Source of the DNA: Burkholderiales bacterium
GTDB lineage: Bacteria > Pseudomonadota > Gammaproteobacteria > Burkholderiales > Burkholderiaceae_C
Direction of reading: 5' to 3'
DNA length: 47,512 nt
Assembly (NCBI GenBank): GCA_019509985.1
Contig: JAEKLF010000081.1
Location: 1 to 47,512 of the forward strand
In this document: positions 1-8,452 of the stretch, piece after piece
Layout of the letters: each line of letters starts with the position of its first letter
Numbering within the stretch: the stretch's first letter is position 1
The notes under the pieces: model-generated
The model's database searches: none
Seen by the model: only the letters and a program-made list of their open reading frames with translations
What the model was told of the DNA's origin: nothing
Program-made: the position numbers and the translations under genes

Positions 1-819
<819 letters not shown>

Positions 820-820
<1 letters not shown>

Positions 821-1359
821 CAGCGCAACAACGCCAGCAACAGCAGCCGCGCCTTGTCCCAGTCGCGGCGCACGGTGCGCTCGGTGAGACCGAGGGCTTC
901 GCCGATCTCGGGCTCGGTGTAGCCGCCGAAGTAACGCATCTCGACGACCTGGGCCAGGCGCGGTTCCGCAGCCTGCAGCGCGGCCAGGGCCTCGTGCACG
1001 CGCAGCACCTCGTCGCTGCCGCCTTGCAGTTCGTCGTGCAGGGCGGTGTCCAGCGTCAACGGCTCGCCGGGCTCGCGGCGCAGCGTGTCGACGATGAACT
1101 CGCGCATCACGCGCGCCGCGTAGGCGAAGAACTCGCGCCGGTTCTCGGGCTTGAGGCGCTCGCTGCGCGCCAGGCGCAGATAGCTCTCGTGCACGAGCTG
1201 CGTCGTGTGCAGGCCACCGGCCTGGCCCGCGTCGCGCAGGCGGCTGCGCGCCAGCTCGCGCAGGGCCGGGTAGGCGGTGGCGAAGAGCGCGTCGCGCGCG
1301 CCGGGTTCGCCAGCATTGGCGCGGGTGATCAGCGTGTCGACGGCATCTTCTTCTTGCAT
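820..1359 (-). CDS. ECF-like RNA polymerase sigma factor
   Basis: Starts at ATG 1359 (MQEEDAVD) and encodes 179 residues. Region 2 is visible around HTTQLVHESYLRLARS followed by FFAYAARVMREFIVD; region 4 is the helix-turn-helix at the C terminus, GGYTEPEIGEALGLTERTVRRDW. The LHTTQLVHESYLRL signature belongs to the ECF-like family often annotated TIGR02999. In known members a Ser/Thr kinase encoded next door replaces the usual anti-sigma factor, and the overlapping kinase gene at 820 fits that. No anti-sigma gene is visible. The open frame extends far upstream, but that part is the antisense of the histidine kinase gene at 1420, so the first plausible ATG was used. Confidence 0.92.
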
Positions 1360-1419
1360 GCAGGCATCTTGCCGCAGTCCGCGCCGGCTGCACGTTGACC
1401 TTGCCATAAGCTCTCGGTC

Positions 1420-3804
1420 ATGGTGATTCCCGACTTGCCGCCCGACGAAGACCGCCGCCTGGCCCGCCTGGCCGCGCTGGCCGTCATGGACACCGAGCCC
1501 GAGCCCTTGTTCGACCACCTGACGGCCCTGGCCGCGCAGATCTGCGGCACGCCGGTGGCCCTGCTTGGCCTGCTGGACGAGCAGCGGCAGTGGTTCAAGG
1601 CCGCGGTCGGCTGGGGCCGCAGCGAGACGCCGCGCGCCCAGACCTTCTGTGCCCACACGCTGCTGGCCGACGGCCTCTTCGAGGTGCGCGACGCGCGGCT
1701 GGACCGGCGCTTCGTCGACCACCCGGACGTGCTGGCCGATCCGCCGCTGCGCTTCTACGCCGGCGTGCCCCTGCGGCTGGACGACGGCAGCCATCCGGGC
1801 ACGCTGTGCGTCGTCGACTTCCGCCCGCGCGAGCTCAGCGACGCGCAGCGCGAGGCGCTGATGCGCCTGGCCGACGCGGCGGCCGAGGCGCTGATGATGC
1901 GCGAGCGGGCGCTGGCCCGCGCCGAGTCGGTACGCGCCGAGCAGCCGTTTCGGGTGCTGGCCGAGACGGCGCCGCTGGGCATCTTCCGCGCCGACGCGGC
2001 CGGCCTGTTCATCTACACCAACCCGGTCTGGCAGCGCATCTACGGCATGGCGGCGAAGGCGGCGCTGGGCGAGGGCTGGGCGGCCACGCTGGCGCCGGAC
2101 GACGCGGACTCGGTGCAGGGCCACTGGCGGCGTTGCGTGGAGCGGCGCCAGTCCTTCGAGATGCGCTACCGCGTGCGCCGGCCGGGCAGCGGCGCGCTGC
2201 GCCAGGTGTGGGCGCGGGCGCGGCCGCTGCTGACGCCCGAGGGTGTGCTGACCGGCTTCGTCGGCATTGCCGAGGACGTGACCGACCGCCTCACCGCCGA
2301 GCGCGAGCTGCGCGAGAGCAAGGCCTTGCTGGACCGCACCGGCCGCGTCGCCGGCGTGGGCGGCTGGAGCCTGGACCTGCAGACCCAGGCCGTGATCTGG
2401 AGCGACCAGACCTGCCGCATCCACGACCTCGAACCCGGCCACCAGCCGACGCTGGAGGAGGCCATCGGCTACTACAAGCCTGAGGCGCGCGCGGTCATCG
2501 AGGCGGCCGTGCAACGCGGCCTCAGCCACGGCGAGCCCTGGAGCCTGGAGCTGCCCCTGGTCACCGCCAAGGGCCGCGAGATCTGGGTGCTGTCCCAGGG
2601 CCAGGTCGACTGGCAGGACGGCGTGCCGGTACGCCTCGTCGGCGCCTTCCAGGACGTCACCGAGCACCACCGCGCCGCCGTCGAGCTGGACCACAACCGC
2701 CAGCGGCTGCGCGCGCTGTACGAGTCGACGCCGGCGCTGATGCATTCGGTCGACGCGGAGGGACGCGTGCTCAGCGTGTCGGACCGCTGGCTGGAGCGCC
2801 TGGGCTACCGGCGCGAGCAGGTCATCGGCCGGGCCATGGACGACTTCATGACGCCCGAGTCCTCGCAGCAGGTGCGCGACGTGCACCGCCCGGCGATGTG
2901 GCGCGACGGCCATGTCGACGACTGCCCCGTGCAGCTGATCTGCGCCGATGGCCGGCTGCGCGACGTGCTGGTCTCGGCCGTGGCCGAGTACGACGCCGAC
3001 GGCCAGCCGCTGCGCGCTCTGGCGCTGGTGGACGACATCACCGAGGAACTCAAGCGCCGCGCCGAGCTGGCCCAGGAGCAGCAGATGCGCCGCCAGACCG
3101 AGCGCCATGTGCAGGAGCTGGACCAGCTGCTGCACGAGCGCTCCGAGATGCTGGACGTGCTGGCCCACGAGGTGCGCCAGCCGCTGAACAACGCCAGCGC
3201 CGCGCTGCAGAGCGCCGCCGCCAGCCTGGCCGGCCGCGGCGAGCGACAGGCCCAGGACCGGCTGACGCGTGCCCAGGCCGTGCTCGGCCAGGTGCTGGCC
3301 GGCGTCGACAACACGCTGGCGGCGGCCAGCCTGCTGGCCGGCGGTGGGCGCATCGCGCGGCTGGACACCGACATCGACACGCTGATCGCCGTGACCATCG
3401 CCGACCTGCCGCGCGACCAGCGTGACCGCGTCGTCGTGCACCGCCACACGGCCACGCGCACGGCGCTGATGGACATGAGCCTGCTGCGGCTGGCGCTGCG
3501 CAACCTGCTGTCCAACGCGTTGAAGTACGCGCCCGGCGTCAGCCCGGTGACGCTGCACGTGATGGACTTCGACGAACCCGCGGCGCTGCAGTTCGAGGTG
3601 GCCGACGCCGGCCCCGGCATTCCGCGCGAGCTGCTGTCGCGCCTGTTCACGCGCGGCGCGCGCGGCGGCGGGCATGAGTCCGCCCACGGCCTGGGCCTGT
3701 ACATCGTGCGCCGCGTGATGGACCTGCACGGCGGCAGCGCCGAGCTGCTGCGCACGGGGCCGCTGGGGACCGTGATGCGGTTGACATTGCCGCAGGCCGG
3801 CTAG
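1420..3804 (+). CDS. GAF/PAS sensor histidine kinase
   Basis: 794-residue soluble histidine kinase with no membrane segment. An N-terminal GAF domain opens with the typical EDRRLARLAALAVMDTEPE lead-in (residues about 1-165). Three PAS units follow: one near 175-290, one near 300-425 (GWSLDLQTQAVIWSD, ending FQDVTEHH) and one near 430-550 (ending DDITEE). Next come a coiled coil, a HisKA domain with phospho-acceptor His583 in LAHEVRQPLNNA, and a HATPase_c domain with N-box NLLSNALKYAP and G-box GLGLYIVRR. It has no receiver domain, so it must signal to a separate protein. The OmpR-type regulator at 6534 is the nearest candidate on the sequence but lies four genes away on the other strand, so the pairing is a guess. 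It is divergent from the sigma factor gene with only 60 bases between. Confidence 0.93.
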   Translation: MVIPDLPPDEDRRLARLAALAVMDTEPEPLFDHLTALAAQICGTPVALLGLLDEQRQWFKAAVGWGRSETPRAQTFCAHTLLADGLFEVRDARLDRRFVDHPDVLADPPLRFYAGVPLRLDDGSHPGTLCVVDFRPRELSDAQREALMRLADAAAEALMMRERALARAESVRAEQPFRVLAETAPLGIFRADAAGLFIYTNPVWQRIYGMAAKAALGEGWAATLAPDDADSVQGHWRRCVERRQSFEMRYRVRRPGSGALRQVWARARPLLTPEGVLTGFVGIAEDVTDRLTAERELRESKALLDRTGRVAGVGGWSLDLQTQAVIWSDQTCRIHDLEPGHQPTLEEAIGYYKPEARAVIEAAVQRGLSHGEPWSLELPLVTAKGREIWVLSQGQVDWQDGVPVRLVGAFQDVTEHHRAAVELDHNRQRLRALYESTPALMHSVDAEGRVLSVSDRWLERLGYRREQVIGRAMDDFMTPESSQQVRDVHRPAMWRDGHVDDCPVQLICADGRLRDVLVSAVAEYDADGQPLRALALVDDITEELKRRAELAQEQQMRRQTERHVQELDQLLHERSEMLDVLAHEVRQPLNNASAALQSAAASLAGRGERQAQDRLTRAQAVLGQVLAGVDNTLAAASLLAGGGRIARLDTDIDTLIAVTIADLPRDQRDRVVVHRHTATRTALMDMSLLRLALRNLLSNALKYAPGVSPVTLHVMDFDEPAALQFEVADAGPGIPRELLSRLFTRGARGGGHESAHGLGLYIVRRVMDLHGGSAELLRTGPLGTVMRLTLPQAG

Positions 3805-3869
3805 CTTCGGCAGGGGATTTTCCGGGCCTAGACTGCGCCGGCTCCGGCTTCAGCGCTCCCGATCGCACG

Positions 3870-5612
3870 ATGACCGAAACCCAACAGGCCTCGCCAGCAC
3901 CCAGGCGCCTGCCCAGCCTGCGCGGCCAGCTCAGCCTGGTGCTCGGCGGCCTCGCGCTGGCCATCCTGAGCCTGGTCGGCGGCTACCTCGGCACGCTGGC
4001 GACCGACGAGCTTTACACGGCCCAGCAGGCCGCCGTGCGTGCCACGGCGCAGGCTGCCGCCGAGCTGCTGGCCACCGAGCTGCGCGACCGCGAGCGCGAG
4101 ATCGAGCTGCTCAGCGTCGCGCCCCACCTCGTCGAGGGCAGGCTGGATGCCGCCAGCCTGCGCGAGACGCTGGACCGTCGCCAGGCCCTGCATGACGAAT
4201 ACGCGTGGTTGGGCGTTGCCGGCCCCGAAGGCACCGTGCTGCAGGCCACCGGCGGCATGCTGATGGGCCGCTCGGTCGCGCAGCGGGAATGGTTCGTCGC
4301 CGGGCGCGAGCGCGTCTACGTGGGCGACGTGCACGAGGCCAAGCTGCTCGCCACCATGCTGCCGGCCCAGCCCAATGGCGAGCCGACGCGCTTCATCGAC
4401 TTCGCCGCGCCCATCCGCGACGCCGACGGGCGGCTGCGCGGCGTCATCGGTGCGCATGCGCACTGGCGCTGGGTGACCGGCGTCGTCGAGGGCACGGTGC
4501 GCCGCCAGCACCCCGGCAGCGGCATCGACGCGCTCATCGTCGACCGCGAGGGCCGCGTCCTCTACCCCGAGGCGATGAAGACCGCCCAGGCCCAGGGCGA
4601 GGCCGTGCTGCCGGCGACGCTGGTCAACGGTCGCTTCGATGGCGAGCTGCGCTTCGGCGACGGCCGGGATTACCTGACCAGCGAGGCGCCGCTGCAGGCA
4701 CGCACGAATGCCGAACTGGGCTGGCGCATCGTCGCCCGCCAGCCGCTGGAGCAGGCCATGCGCCCGGTGCGCGACCTGAGGCGCGAGCTGGTGCTGCTGG
4801 GCCTGTTGGCCGCCGCCGCGCTGACGCTGGCCGCGCTGCTGCTGGCGCGGCGCATCAGCCGGCCGGTGGAGCAGCTCGCGCGCATCGCCGAGCGCGTCGA
4901 AAGCGAGCGCCGCATCCCCGACTTCCCCGACAAGCCCGGTGCCTATGAGCTGGCGCGGCTCAGCCAGGCGATGCAGTCCATGGCGCGTTCGCTGCTCGCC
5001 ACCGAGCAGCAGCTGCAGCAGAGCAATGCGACGCTGGAGAGCCAGGTGCAGCAGCGCACCGCCGAGCTGCAGGCGGCGAATGCGGCGCTGGAGCACCTGG
5101 CCACGCGCGACCCGCTGACCGGCCTCCACAACCGGCGCAGCCTGGACGCGCGCCTGGCCGAGGCGCAGGCGCTGGACCGCCGCTACGGCGGCCCGGTCGG
5201 CCGCGTGCACGGCCTGCTGCTGATCGACGTCGACCACTTCAAGCGCGTCAACGACCGGTTCGGCCATCCGACCGGCGACGCCGTGCTGCGCCAGCTCGCG
5301 CAGATGCTGCAGGCGTCGGTGCGCGTCACCGACCTGGCGGCGCGCTTTGGCGGCGAGGAGTTCGCCGTGCTGCTGCCCGGGCTGGCCGGGCCGCTGGAGG
5401 CCGTCACGGCGGCGGAGAAGATCCGCAGCACCGTCGAGCAGGCGACCTTCCCGGATGTCGGCCACGTGACCATCAGCGTCGGCGTCAGCCTGTCCTCGCC
5501 GGACGATGCCGACGCGCGGCCACTGATCGACCGTGCCGACGCGGCGCTGTACGAGGCCAAGCGCGGCGGCCGCAACGCCGTCGTGCTGAAGACGGCAGAA
5601 GCCGTGAACTGA
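3870..5612 (+). CDS. Membrane-bound diguanylate cyclase with periplasmic Cache-like sensor
   Basis: 580 residues that should make cyclic di-GMP from two GTP. The N-terminal helix LVLGGLALAILSLVGGYLG (about 30-48) and a second membrane helix LLGLLAAAALTLAALLLA (about 310-327) bracket a periplasmic region of some 260 residues with Cache-like features (DEYAWLGVAGPEGTV). A HAMP domain and a coiled coil (TEQQLQQSNATLESQVQQ) lead to the GGDEF domain. The active site is GGEEF at 494-498 and the inhibitory I-site RVTD at 485-488, both intact, so product inhibition is expected. It follows the histidine kinase by 65 bases in the same direction. I infer that an extracellular small molecule controls it; which one cannot be told. 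Confidence 0.93.
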   Translation: MTETQQASPAPRRLPSLRGQLSLVLGGLALAILSLVGGYLGTLATDELYTAQQAAVRATAQAAAELLATELRDREREIELLSVAPHLVEGRLDAASLRETLDRRQALHDEYAWLGVAGPEGTVLQATGGMLMGRSVAQREWFVAGRERVYVGDVHEAKLLATMLPAQPNGEPTRFIDFAAPIRDADGRLRGVIGAHAHWRWVTGVVEGTVRRQHPGSGIDALIVDREGRVLYPEAMKTAQAQGEAVLPATLVNGRFDGELRFGDGRDYLTSEAPLQARTNAELGWRIVARQPLEQAMRPVRDLRRELVLLGLLAAAALTLAALLLARRISRPVEQLARIAERVESERRIPDFPDKPGAYELARLSQAMQSMARSLLATEQQLQQSNATLESQVQQRTAELQAANAALEHLATRDPLTGLHNRRSLDARLAEAQALDRRYGGPVGRVHGLLLIDVDHFKRVNDRFGHPTGDAVLRQLAQMLQASVRVTDLAARFGGEEFAVLLPGLAGPLEAVTAAEKIRSTVEQATFPDVGHVTISVGVSLSSPDDADARPLIDRADAALYEAKRGGRNAVVLKTAEAVN

Positions 5613-5631
5613 GTCACACGCTGGCACGGTC

Positions 5632-5650
5632 GCCCGCAGCTTTTGCGGGC
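5632..5650 (+). terminator. Hairpin without U-tract after the diguanylate cyclase gene
   Basis: GCCCGCA (5632-5638) pairs perfectly with TGCGGGC (5644-5650) over a five-base loop, 20 bases after the cyclase stop codon. No run of T follows, so it is at best a weak or Rho-assisted terminator or an mRNA-end stabiliser ahead of the CheR-like gene at 5716. Confidence 0.3.
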
Positions 5651-5715
5651 TCCCGACGGCCTCGGTCAAGAATTCCCCGCAGCGCCGCCGCCGTCTGTCT
5701 CCTAGGCTGGCGACC

Positions 5716-6537
5716 ATGCCCGATGCCGCTGCTTCCTTCGCCCTCGCGCTGAGCGACGCCGGCTGGCAGCGCCTGGCCGACCTGCTGCAGCGCGCCGTCG
5801 GCCTGGACCTGCCGGCGGGCAGCCGGGCGCTGGTGGCCGCGCGGCTGGCGCCCCGCCTGCGCCGGCTCGGGCTGGCCGATGTCGATGCTTATCTCGCGCT
5901 GCTCGACGGGGAGGGCGGCAGTGCCGAGCTGGCGATGGCGCTGGACCTGCTGACGACGCAGCACGCCGGCTTCTTCCGCGAGCCGGCGCAGTTCGAGCTG
6001 CTGGAGTCCGAGCTCAGCACGCCGCGGCGGCCGCGGCTGCGGCTGTGGAGCGCGGCCGCCGGCTTCGGCGACGAGGCCTACAGCCTGGCCATGCTGCTGG
6101 CCGACCTGCAGAAGGCCGGCCGCATCGGCGCGGACTGGAGCGTGCTGGGCACGGACATCAGCGAGCGCCGGCTGCGCAGCGCAGCCGAAGCGCTGTACGC
6201 CGAGGCGCGACTGCGCCAGGTCGGCGCCGAGCGGCTGCAGCGCCATGCACTGGGCAACGGCGGCCTCGTGCAGATGCAGGCCGGGCTGCGCGAGCGGGTG
6301 CGCTTCGAGCGCCACGACCTGCGCGAGCCGCTGGCTGGCGACGAGGTCTTCGACGCGGTGCTGCTGCGCCAGCTGCTGATCTATTTCGACGCTGCGACGC
6401 GCGGCCGCGTCATTTCGCATGCGCTGGCACGGCTGCGGCCCGGCGGGCTGTTCTTCGTCGCCGCGGCGGAGCAGGGGCTGGTGGACGCGGCCGGCCTCCA
6501 GGCGCTGGGCGGCGGCGCTTTTCGCAAAAAAACCTAG
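5716..6537 (+). CDS. CheR-like SAM-dependent methyltransferase, divergent motifs
   Basis: 273 residues, the usual length of CheR, with the N-terminal helical part and the C-terminal SAM-binding fold. Recognisable blocks are FFREPAQFELL, the SAM loop LWSAAAGFGDEAYSLAM (CheR normally has WSAACSTGEEPYS) and LLIYFDAATRGRV (normally RNVLIYF). The order fits the CheR family, which methylates glutamates of chemoreceptors. Several conserved residues differ: the usual TTNETYFFRE-type segment is TTQHAGFFRE, and the RN before LIYF is RQ. No chemoreceptor, CheB or CheA gene is near, so the substrate is unknown and may be a signalling protein outside chemotaxis. Its TAG stop shares the palindrome CTAG with the stop of the converging response regulator gene. 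Confidence 0.8.
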   Translation: MPDAAASFALALSDAGWQRLADLLQRAVGLDLPAGSRALVAARLAPRLRRLGLADVDAYLALLDGEGGSAELAMALDLLTTQHAGFFREPAQFELLESELSTPRRPRLRLWSAAAGFGDEAYSLAMLLADLQKAGRIGADWSVLGTDISERRLRSAAEALYAEARLRQVGAERLQRHALGNGGLVQMQAGLRERVRFERHDLREPLAGDEVFDAVLLRQLLIYFDAATRGRVISHALARLRPGGLFFVAAAEQGLVDAAGLQALGGGAFRKKT

Positions 6538-7223
6538 ATCAGCTGCAGCGGCGCGCGGAACACATAGCCGACGCGCGACTTGCTCTGCAGCGGCACCAGC
6601 GTCGGCGTGGCGCGCTCGATGCGGCGGCGCAGCCGGTAGATGGTGGCCGACAGGCCGTCGTCCGCCTCGCCCTCGGGCAGCTCGCGGCCGAGCTTGTTCA
6701 GCAGCGCCTCGCGCGTGACGGGCTCGCCGCCGGCCGCGGCAAAGCATTCGAGCAACTGGCGGTCCGCCTCGCTGAGCTGGATGCGCGTGCCGTCCGGCAC
6801 GACCAGCTCGCCGTTGGCGCGGTCCAGCTTCCACACCGCGTCGGCCGCCGAGGGCTTGGCGACGCGGCGTTGCACGGCCGCGATGGCCAGCGCCACCTGC
6901 TCGAACTGCACGGGCTTGACGAGGTACATGTCGGCGCCGGCCGTGATGACCTCGCGGAAGACCTCGGGGCCCAGGCGGCCGGAGACGACGACGATGCCGG
7001 CGTCCGTGCGGCGGCGCAGGATCTTGATCAGCTCCACGCCGTTGACGCCGGGCAGCATCAGGTCGACGAGGTAGAAGTCGAAGGAGAAGGCCTCGGGCGC
7101 GGCCAGCAGCGCGTTGCTGTCGTCGAAACGGCTGACCGCGATGCCCTGCTCGAGCAGGAACTGTGTCAGGAACTCCGAATACTCGGCATCGTCATCGATC
7201 AGGGCGAGGGATTTGGGTTGCAT
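6534..7223 (-). CDS. OmpR-family response regulator (REC plus winged helix)
   Basis: 229 residues. The N-terminal receiver domain has the acidic pair in LALIDDDAEY, phospho-acceptor Asp54 in YLVDLMLPGVNG and the switch lysine in VKPVQFEQ. The C-terminal half is a winged-helix DNA-binding domain ending IYRLRRRIERATPTLVPLQSKSRVGYVF, typical of the OmpR/PhoB class. It probably binds DNA as a dimer after phosphorylation. No cognate kinase is adjacent. The gene converges on the CheR-like gene with the two stop codons overlapping by four bases, so there is no room for a terminator between them. The start ATG at 7223 faces the divergent small gene at 7407 across a 183-base gap that may hold promoters for both. 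Confidence 0.93.
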   Translation of the reverse strand: MQPKSLALIDDDAEYSEFLTQFLLEQGIAVSRFDDSNALLAAPEAFSFDFYLVDLMLPGVNGVELIKILRRRTDAGIVVVSGRLGPEVFREVITAGADMYLVKPVQFEQVALAIAAVQRRVAKPSAADAVWKLDRANGELVVPDGTRIQLSEADRQLLECFAAAGGEPVTREALLNKLGRELPEGEADDGLSATIYRLRRRIERATPTLVPLQSKSRVGYVFRAPLQLI

Positions 7224-7332
7224 GGCTGCGCGGGCACGGGAGCAACCGCGGAGTTTGCCGCATGACTGGGGCGTCAGGCCGCATCCTGTCGCGTCCTAGT
7301 GCACGCTCGGCCCACTTCTCGGTCGCTTGTGG

Positions 7333-7344
7333 GTCATAAATGAC
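7333..7344. promoter_or_regulatory. Short inverted repeat in the divergent 7224-7406 gap
   Basis: GTCAT and ATGAC flank a two-base AA centre, forming a near-perfect 12-base inverted repeat in the 183-base gap between the response regulator gene and the small gene at 7407. The surrounding bases are unusually AT-rich for this window. A dimeric regulator, perhaps the adjacent OmpR-type protein, could bind here, but a single short palindrome is weak evidence. Confidence 0.2.
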
Positions 7345-7406
7345 TGACACTAGACGGGCGCCGTGAGAAATCAAGTCACCTTCGAGTGGCAATGAGGAGA
7401 CCCACG

Positions 7407-7763
7407 ATGGCCGATGCCGCGCAAGACGAAGAAGGCAGAGACGAACTGGCCTGGCTGCAGCCCGGCCATCGAGCCGCGCCGGCGGACGCGCTGTGCCGCA
7501 TCCAGCTGCTGTGCGCGGCCTGGCCGGAGCTGTTCGCCGCGATGTTCCTCGTGCTGGCCACCCACCAGGAGTTGCCGCGCGACATGCTGGCCGCCGCGAT
7601 CAAGCAATTCCGCCCCGACCTGGACGCCTACAGCCGCGAGGACGTCGTCAGCCTGTTGACGGCGATCTGGAACGGCGGCAAGAGCGGCTTCGACGCGGTG
7701 CTGCGTACGCGCGCCAATTCGCCCAAGAAGGTCTCGGGCGGCTTCTCCTGGGTCAAGGAGTAG
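7407..7763 (+). CDS. Hypothetical 118-residue protein
   Basis: The ATG at 7407 (MADAAQDEEGRDEL) was chosen because GAGGAG at 7394-7399 lies seven bases upstream; GTG at 7386 and ATG at 7392 are less well placed. The protein is mostly helical, with a hydrophobic middle (CRIQLLCAAWPELFAAMFLVLATH, about residues 30-53), an acidic N terminus and a basic C-terminal patch (RTRANSPKKVSGG). The hydrophobic stretch is amphipathic rather than a clear membrane helix. I do not recognise the family. The reading frame is supported by the ribosome site and by normal high-GC third positions. Its 3' end overlaps the 3' end of the DUF1415 gene by 11 bases on the opposite strand. Confidence 0.7.
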   Translation: MADAAQDEEGRDELAWLQPGHRAAPADALCRIQLLCAAWPELFAAMFLVLATHQELPRDMLAAAIKQFRPDLDAYSREDVVSLLTAIWNGGKSGFDAVLRTRANSPKKVSGGFSWVKE

Positions 7764-8304
7764 TTTTCTTCAGGCCCAGCGCGTTCCATCCCTCGTGGCC
7801 CAGCCGGGTCAGCGTGTCCAGGTTGTTCTCGTAGATGGACGCCGTGTCGGGCATGGACTCGACGGCGCGCTCGATGCTGTCCTCGCGCAGGATGTGCAGC
7901 GTGGGGTAGGGCGAGCGGTTGCTGTAGTTGGCGATGTCGTCGGGTTCGCTGTCACCGAACTGGTAGTCGGGATGGAAGTCGGCGATCTGCAGGATGCCGT
8001 CGAGCTTGAGCTCCTCCACCAGTGCGTCGGCCGCGTCGAGGAAATCGTTGAAGTCCAGGAAATCGGTCAGCACGCCGGGATGGATGACCAGCGTCGTGTC
8101 GGTCTCCTCGGGGTCGGCGCGGTTGAGCGCCAGCAGTTCGCGCGCGAGATCCTTCAGCAGCTGCTCGGGCTCGGTCGCGTCGCTGACGACGTAACGGATG
8201 CGCTCGTTGACGTGCACGGCCTTGGCGAAGGGGCACAGGTTCAGGCCGATGACGGCCTTGACGACCCAGTCGCGGGTGTCCTGGATGATTTGTTCTTGAT
8301 TCAT
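7753..8304 (-). CDS. DUF1415 family protein
   Basis: 183 residues from ATG 8304 (MNQEQIIQDTRDWV). The sequence carries the family hallmarks: WVVKAVIGLNLCPFAKAV near the N terminus with a single conserved Cys, then FLDFNDFLDAADALVEEL and QIADFHPDYQFGDSEPDDIANY, ending in a Pro-Tyr-Pro/LHILRE block. DUF1415 is a conserved, probably cytosolic family of about 180 residues in proteobacteria with no known function. The longer open frame upstream of 8304 runs into repeat copy A and was rejected. It lies downstream of the amidohydrolase gene on the same strand, separated from it by that repeat, so it may be co-transcribed through the hairpins or have its own promoter. Confidence 0.92.
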   Translation of the reverse strand: MNQEQIIQDTRDWVVKAVIGLNLCPFAKAVHVNERIRYVVSDATEPEQLLKDLARELLALNRADPEETDTTLVIHPGVLTDFLDFNDFLDAADALVEELKLDGILQIADFHPDYQFGDSEPDDIANYSNRSPYPTLHILREDSIERAVESMPDTASIYENNLDTLTRLGHEGWNALGLKKTTP

Positions 8305-8314
8305 TGAATTTGCC

Positions 8315-8452
8315 TTTCGGGCCAAGCGCCGGGCCGCTCCCAAGCCGGCCCGCGCTGGCGGCGCTAGCGGCTCGATGCCGCAAGCGTCGCCGTCCCCCCG
8401 GGGACCGGCTGGGCGCGTCCGCGTTCAGCGGGACGAGACCGGACGAGGGGCC
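8315..8452 (+). repeat. Dispersed palindromic repeat, copy A
   Basis: First of three long copies in the window (others at 14588, inverted, and 24479). It contains the shared core CTTGGGAGCGGCCC read on the minus strand (within 8328-8344), a hairpin with arms at 8363-8371 and 8377-8385 (one mismatch) around TCGAT, and a second GC hairpin around CCCCCCGGGG near 8393-8402. The right end supplies the last nine or so codons and the stop of the amidohydrolase gene (8425-8452). It lies between two minus-strand genes and could act as an mRNA stabiliser or attenuator. Confidence 0.85.

Noticed and set aside
5621..5640. Possible sigma-54 promoter TGGCACGGTCGCCCGC before the CheR-like gene
   Set aside because: The GG to GC spacing is 11, not 10, and the bases form part of a hairpin after the cyclase gene.
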